A stretch of 64,000 nucleotides of DNA from Armillaria gallica (taxonomy: Eukaryota; Basidiomycota; Agaricomycetes; Agaricales; Physalacriaceae). The stretch spans positions 1,550,001-1,614,000 of the forward strand of contig JBANDB010000009.1 of NCBI GenBank assembly GCA_037576215.1, read 5' to 3'. A model generated the notes under the pieces. That model made no database searches. It was not told the origin of the DNA and worked only from the letters and a program-made list of their open reading frames with translations. Below, one piece after another: positions 58,329-64,000 of this stretch (the stretch's first letter is position 1; the number at the start of each line of letters is the position of its first letter). The position numbers were made by a program, and so were the translations under genes.

Positions 58329-58749
58329 TTATGATTTATTCATTTTTTGCCTTATCTTATCTTGTCATGGGAAACCGGACCGATCAGGCCGCTGACCACA
58401 GGAGTGACAGAGCTACAAGATGACATTCCCATGTTATCGCTTCGTTGCCGCACCATATCGCTTTGCTATTGCATGCTCATAACATTCTCGCTCCAACGTT
58501 GCATGTTCATGAACTTTATCTTTCTTACACGGTCTATTATTAGAACCCTCACTTCGAATACTTAAGTAGTAGCTCTCACTGTATGTACCCCAGCTTCAAG
58601 CTAACTTTAATCTATACTGAAACTATCACTTAATTCACTGCGGACAGCTAAGGACTTAGCCTTAATGCCTATTGTTTAAGGGATTCATCGGTGACTGCCC
58701 GAACATGAGACAGCCATTGTTTACCCTTGATAGGAGTTTGGGTTTAATA
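58329..58749 (+). repeat. E2 3' LTR (421 bases)
   Basis: Homologous to 37743-38165. Here the transcript-start block reads AGCTTCAAGCTAA, one CpG to CpA change from the 5' copy. Confidence 0.9.
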
Positions 58750-58754
58750 CATTA

Positions 58755-60507
58755 ATATCAGGTCATTTTCAGTCAAAATTTGTATTTTGGCTCATTTGAG
58801 GCTTTGTCAGGCTACTGGGTGGATCAGGGAATGGTACTAGTATATGCATAAACATAAATAGCATAAAAGCTAACTCTCTGGTGAGGTATGGGAGCCCTGG
58901 GGAGGGGGTAAAAAGGGTAAAATAGTGAAAAATACCGGAAAATTGCAGAAAATCGCATTTTGGGGATGCTACATGCATCAAATCGCTTTGAAAACTTGAC
59001 CAATGAATTCCCTTACCTTGAAAACCCTTAAGCAACTCCTCTACAGTACATGTCACATATTTTATAGCTAGGCATAATCAGAAAAATTGGCTTTTTATGG
59101 TACTGCATACATTGGATCACTCCAGTGATGCTATCAATTGATTTGTACACTATTAAAACCTTAGAATATGTCTTCATATGCTATATATAATCACTAGAAT
59201 ACAATGAAAAATGGGGGATTGGGGGGGAAATACTGTATATTTTGTTTTCTGGCCATTACATCAGTCTGGGGACATTGCCAATCGATTCCTCGACCTTTAA
59301 AACCCCCAAACAACTCTTGGTTACATTTATGGGATCTCAGGAACAATGGCAATAATGATGTAACAGTTTAGGAGGAGCACACATGGAAACTCGCATTTCT
59401 GAGCTTCGGAAAACTTCGGAGTTGATGCCAATGGATTCCTTAACCTTAAAAACCCCCAGAATACCCCAAGAGCACAATACAGACCTTCAGAATACATGGA
59501 GAAAAGTGTGATAGTGAAAATCTCCAAAATATACCATATAGCTCGCATTTCTGAATATTGGGGAGAGTAATTCTAGTATACAATACACAATATATATTGT
59601 ATAATAGTGTGTGCAAAAGATTAGGATGATCCAAAATGTATTGGCAGAGATATAAGAAGATCTTTCTGAAAATGTAAAGGAGCACCCCTCAGATTTTGAT
59701 GTTCTGGTCATCCTATGGCCTGAGGACTATCAGATTTGAATTCTTAGATCCAAAAAATACAAGACTCATCTATCATCCATGAGTATGCTCTCATTTATAT
59801 GCAAAGTTATACTGTCTGCATGGATCATGCCCTAATAAAAATTACTCCCATGGATAATAGATGAGTCTTGTATTTTTTGGGTCCAGAAATTCGAATCTCA
59901 TAGTCCCCAGGCCATAGGATGACCAGAACATCAAAATCTGAGGGGTGCTCCTTTACATTTTCAGAAAGATCTTCTTATATCTCTGCCAATACATTTTGGA
60001 TCATCCTAATCTTTTGCACACACTATTATACAATATATATTGTGTATTGTATACTAGAATTACTCTCCCCAATATTCAGAAATGCGAGCTATATGGTATA
60101 TTTTGGAGATTTTCACTATCACACTTTTCTCCATGTATTCTGAAGGTCTGTATTGTACTCTTGGGGTTTTCAAGGCAAGGGAATTCATTGGTCAAGTTTT
60201 CAAAGCGATTTGATGCATGTAGCATCCCCAAAATGTGATTTTTCTGCAATTTTCCGATATTTTTCACTATTTTACCCTTTTTACCTCCTCCCCAGGGCTC
60301 CCATACCTCACCAGAGGGTTAGCTTTTATGCTATTTATGTTTATGCATATACTAGTATCATTCCCTGACCCACCCAGTAGCCTGACAAAGCCCCAAATGA
60401 GCCAAAATGCAAATTTTGACTGAAAATGACCTGATATTAATGCCATCAATGCTATGGCACAGCCAATTCTGGGCACAATTGATGGGCTGATTTAACCAGC
60501 CCAATAA
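58755..60507. mobile_element. Fold-back (long terminal inverted repeat) element
   Basis: Continuation of the element that starts at 37673. The centre lies near 59810. The left arm runs to about 59800 and the right arm from about 59835 to 60507. The right arm lacks about 430 bases present in the left (about 59030-59456), which hold three related blocks around AAAACCC. No transposase frame; CpG-poor. The original length without E2 is about 1.8 kb. Confidence 0.85.
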
Positions 60508-60611
60508 GGAAAAACAGTGCACCAGAGCACACCAAAGGGAGAGGCCCAATTGGGATATTATATATATAAGGGAGGAAGGTTATATAAAGATATAAATATA
60601 TAAATATATAA

Positions 60612-60691
60612 TGCCAGTATGGTATAGAGGTTAGTATGTCTGCTTGGAAAAGTCATGTGGCATTTTTGAAAATCTTTTTAAGGGCCTGGGT
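60612..60691 (+). other. tRNA-like sequence split by a hAT element
   Basis: GGTATAGAGGTTAGTATG resembles a pol III A box of Glu-type tRNAs. Joining GCCTGGGT (60684-60691) to TCAATTCC (63608 onward) across the hAT element recreates a B box, GGTTCAATTCC, probably from GGTTCGATTCC. Acceptor-stem pairing was not found, so a tRNA-derived SINE or tRNA pseudogene is more likely than a working tRNA. Confidence 0.4.
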
Positions 60692-63599
60692 TAGGGTTGC
60701 ACACAAAACCTCTAGGGGGGATAACATACTGTTTTTTAGACCCCTCTCCAAGGGGGATGTTTTGATACAATAGCTTACCATTACTTATCCTATCACATGT
60801 ATCTTCACATGACTGACGCACAGTGAAAAGCTTTGTGGTGTGCACTGGTGAAACTAAGATTGGCCTAGCATGAACATACACCAAACCTATACTCAATCTC
60901 ACTAACACACACACACCAATCTCTATAATTGCAGAGGGGAGCAAGGAATTTAATTCTACTTGTGCGCCAACAGTATCTCAACAAATCTCAAGAACTCTCT
61001 CTCAATGGCCCGACGCAACACAAAGTAACCAGCAATATCTCAAGTTCTCTTTATTTCTCCTCTGAAGCTTTTTACAAGAGAGCACAGAGTACCATGCAAC
61101 CCTCAAGGCAAAGACTTTTATAAATTTATACAAACAGACATGCAGATCTGTGAAAACAACACAGTCTGCACAGTGAGCTCACTAAGTATGAATCGCTGCT
61201 AGGTCCAACTGTGCACGACTTCACCTTCTTCTTAGCTCGCTAAACCTCAATCCCAACTGATCATGACAAAAGTCTGTTCAGTGAGCTCGCTAGTATAAAG
61301 TGCTGCTAGATCCAACTGTGCACACCTTTGTATTACTCTAGTCTGCTAAATCTGACTCCCAACTCATTGCAAATGAGGCCCTCAGCACTCTCAAACAAAT
61401 CACAATAAACCTTCAAACAAAACAGGTCTTGCACCCAGCAAGCTCACTAAGTAACAAGGCACCACCAAAGTTCTTTCAGCCAGTGCGCACCTACTACACC
61501 TTTGTGCAGCTGTCATGGAGCAGCCTGATCTGGCCAATTCCCACACAAAACACTCTCAACATGAAACACTCCTTCACACTGCACCAGAAATGGAACAGAG
61601 CTTCTCTCAGATGTAACCAAGTATACTCTCAAGATTGGGGCAGCTTCACTGACTCCAAATCTTTTATTTATCTCAAGTAAACCAAAGTTTATTATCCAAA
61701 ATCTCTCTCTGATCCTATTTCTCTGCGAGCTTGCTACAACGTGCAAGCCCGGAAGCCAACTAATGACTCTCTCACCAAAATACAGTCTCTCAGCACTTGT
61801 CTGTTATGATTTCCAAGGCTAGCAACTAGTAGGCTCACTACACAAGGCAGGAGACCCACAGATTCTGAGCTAAACCTTTTAAATGCAACTCAAGCTGTTT
61901 GCACTGTGCCTTAGCAGAGAAGAGAGCAAATAGTAACTTCAATTGTACACTGCCTAACTGGACTACTTATATACTACAAGCAAAAGATGATTACAAACAG
62001 TCCATGAGTACAGAAAAGAGTATAGATATTCCAATGCATTTCTATGGTTTTCAATGTCAGTCTGCCACAACTGTGGTATTCCTTAGCAGGTGAGTCAGAC
62101 TGCCTCTGAGTGGTCTCATCAAGGTGTTGCGATGATGGTGCATGTCAAAGTCACCTCTGTGGGCCTAGGACCTTGGCAACTGGTGATTAAGCCCATGGCA
62201 TCTCTCTTCTGGAGCTCCTCTCTGGTGGACAGCTCCTTTCTTAGGCATATTAGCTATCAGGTCCTTCAGATTGCTAGCAAACATGCTAATCTCTCAGCTG
62301 AAACCCTTGTCTTAGGCCCACCTCATGATCTCTCTCCATTTCTGTCCTTGCACAAGGTTATCTCCAGATTTTCAGGCACCATGCTTCTTTCATTAAGCAA
62401 GCACATGACTATCATCAAGGTGTTGCGATTCACCTCTAAGTTCATCCTACTGATGTGAGCACAGGTCAAGCTTATTGGAAGGAGTGAGCTTGCTAAATGG
62501 CCTTTCTGTCAAGCCTGCCCCTCTGGTACAGCACTATGACCAAGTCCTTGGTTAGCTCTGTTGTTTCCATTGACATACTGCGACATCGCTTCAGTAACCT
62601 TGTTTAGATTATGTATCCACATATCTGCTTAGCAAGCTCACTAAGTGTAGTCTATGAGCTAATGCTTAAACATGCTAAATTGCGAATTTACATGGGTAGC
62701 CATGTCATGGGCATGACAATGGTATTTGCATTTTTGCATATTTTTTGAGTATCTGCAATTTTATATATTTTTCTTTCTCCTGAAGTATAATTCATTGAAC
62801 ATCACTGTAGTATTTTGTTTTACATTACCTTGCTTGTCAAGGTCTCTGTGGGTCTAAAATCTGTGATTACCAAGCATAAATTGTCACATGATATGATGTG
62901 ATGTGAGTATAACCATTCTGTCATCCAAACATCCCCTATTTTTCTCTCTCTGCATTATGTTGCTTCAAAATGAAACTGTTATGTGCAGGAGGGGGAAAGC
63001 AGCCAACGTGCCAGAGAAAACATGAATTAATGTAATTATTTCCAAGTTGAATGTACACTCATAACACAATGTCAGGTAACAATGTTGACAGATATATGGG
63101 TGTTATCCAGACTATCAAGATTAGTAAGTTTCCTGATGTTCCAGGGTGTTCCACTCAATGTATCAATATAGATATGAAAGAAATAAAGATTGTAAGCAGC
63201 AGCACTGGTAATGAAGGCAAAACAACCATGCCTGGTCGAAATGTAAAAGGAGTGAAAGCTTGGTGAAAGCAGATCAGAAAGGTGGCGAAGTCAGCAAAAA
63301 AGTCCATATTTGAATGGTGTGTGACAATTAAGAACTATGTACAACCTAAGCAACAATGTAAATTAGTTTTTCCCCTGAAAATGGCTTCTTCCATCCACAT
63401 TCCATGACATTGATGTAAATTGTTTAAGCAAGGTATCATAGGCATCGACTGACAACCACTAGTTGTAAATGAAATATAAATTCAATAGGATTGAGTATAG
63501 TGGGACATCACATGACAGATAAGTTACCAGTAACTAACCAGTAACTTACCAGTCCAAAACCCCAGTGTATCAAAACCTAGGGTTTCATGTGCAACTCTA
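60692..63599. mobile_element. Non-autonomous hAT element (2.9 kb)
   Basis: Terminal inverted repeats start TAGGGTTGCACAC on the left and TAGAGTTGCACAT on the right (inverse). They are flanked by an exact 8-base duplication GCCTGGGT at 60684-60691 and 63600-63607. No transposase frame was recognised. Internally, 61165-61510 holds three loosely tandem units with AGTGAGCTC, CTAGGTCCAACTGTGCAC and similar words. CpG-poor. Confidence 0.8.
61165..61510. repeat. Imperfect tandem repeat, about 110-base units
   Basis: Three diverged units share GTCTG..CAGTGAGCTC.CTA, then TCCAACTGTGCAC. A further short copy (AGCAAGCTCACTAAGT) lies near 62630. It lies inside the hAT element. Confidence 0.5.
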
Positions 63600-63607
63600 G
63601 CCTGGGT

Positions 63608-64000
63608 TCAATTCCTGGATATGTTAGATTTTCTAATAATGTCATGAGTTGGGCTGCTGACTAATATGCTAAACAATCCTGAGAAATTGAATATTTTCAA
63701 CTGACACTATTTGATCTGTTAAAGTAGTAGCCATAAGTGCTCCAGAAGCTCCCCATTCACCCTGGCATTGTGACCTTCTCATGCTCCTCCTGGCTTGCTC
63801 ATTGTCTTGTCTTGTGCTTGTCCAAGAGCAAGAGCAAAAGAGGTGAAAGAAAGAAAGAGAGATAAGCTGAGACACTAAGGCTCTAAGAAAGCCTGAGAGA
63901 AGAAAAAGCTGTGAGTGTGATAAGTCATGCATCCCCAGGATGGTAACCCACCCCTGCCCAGGCATCAGTGTCAAGCCACTCATGAGATTGGTGACCATGC
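63608..64000. other. No supported gene
   Basis: Right flank of the hAT element. A minus-strand frame (63998-63669) is open to the window edge but shows no recognisable domain and may be chance. Confidence 0.4.

Larger units (their letters stand above)
37743..58749 (+). mobile_element. E2: Tf1/sushi-like chromodomain Gypsy retrotransposon, split by E3
   Basis: LTRs at 37743-38165 and 58329-58749, flanked by exact CATTA duplications (37738-37742 and 58750-58754). Without the E3 insertion the element is about 8.5 kb. The gene order matches E1. LTR sequences differ from E1 except for the transcript-start block, but the primer site and the purine tract (GAGGGGGTAA) are shared. Inactive through six or more nonsense codons, frameshifts in gag and the E3 insertion. 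LTR-to-LTR differences of a few percent imply it is older than E3. Confidence 0.93.

Noticed and set aside
60612..60691. Functional tRNA gene
   Set aside because: A-box-like and B-box-like words exist, but the acceptor stem does not pair and a transposon splits the sequence.
62090..62458. 122-codon frame inside the hAT element
   Set aside because: Composition resembles non-coding AT-rich DNA, and no transposase motif was found.

Overview
The window looks like a repeat-rich stretch of a basidiomycete genome, probably a mushroom-forming agaricomycete. The evidence is short GT-AG introns of about 50-70 bases, a caspase-fold protease, orphan multi-exon genes, chromodomain Ty3/Gypsy elements of the Tf1/sushi type, and hAT elements with 8-base target duplications. 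No bacterial operons, rRNA genes or CRISPR arrays were seen.

Left third (1-18600), the gene-bearing part. A 7.4-kb inverted repeat (32-7465) holds a small hAT-type MITE and one short gene, and it ends 27 bases before a two- or three-exon metacaspase gene (7493-8707). The metacaspase is flanked on both sides by paralogous coiled-coil genes: a single-unit copy at 2206-2647 and a tandem-exon copy at 9974-10951 with three repeats and three 52-base introns. Further right are a single-exon orphan gene (11511-12473), a membrane protein gene with a duplicated exon-intron block (12991-14335), a coiled-coil gene fragment (about 15050-15560) and a degenerate orphan gene (about 16000-17344).

Middle and right (18700-60500), a transposon graveyard with nested insertions. 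A decayed hAT transposase gene (21196-23782) is cut by a CpG-depleted, truncated copy of a large Gypsy element (23783-28031). Next to it is a reverse-oriented chromodomain Gypsy element, here called E1 (28032-37672), itself carrying a solo-LTR-like insert. Then a fold-back element (37673-60507) is split by a second chromodomain element, E2 (37743-58749, TSD CATTA). E2 is in turn split inside its integrase by a 12.5-kb Gypsy element, E3 (44699-57233, TSD TCGT), whose two 887-base LTRs look identical. E3 carries two spliced genes on the antisense strand between pol and the 3' LTR. At the far right a 2.9-kb hAT element (60692-63599, TSD GCCTGGGT) sits in a tRNA-like B box.

How the parts relate. 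E1 and E2 have a primer-binding site complementary to a 13-base stretch inside their own LTR, as expected for Tf1-type self-priming. Both have a membrane-spanning segment near the start of gag. E2 nonsense codons are nearly all TGA at positions where E1 has Arg, and two reverse transcriptases lost a catalytic Asp through a CpG change. Decay of methylated CpG, or a RIP-like process, is the likely cause. The metacaspase and its flanking repeat genes form the most interesting host cluster, but their joint function is inferred, not shown.
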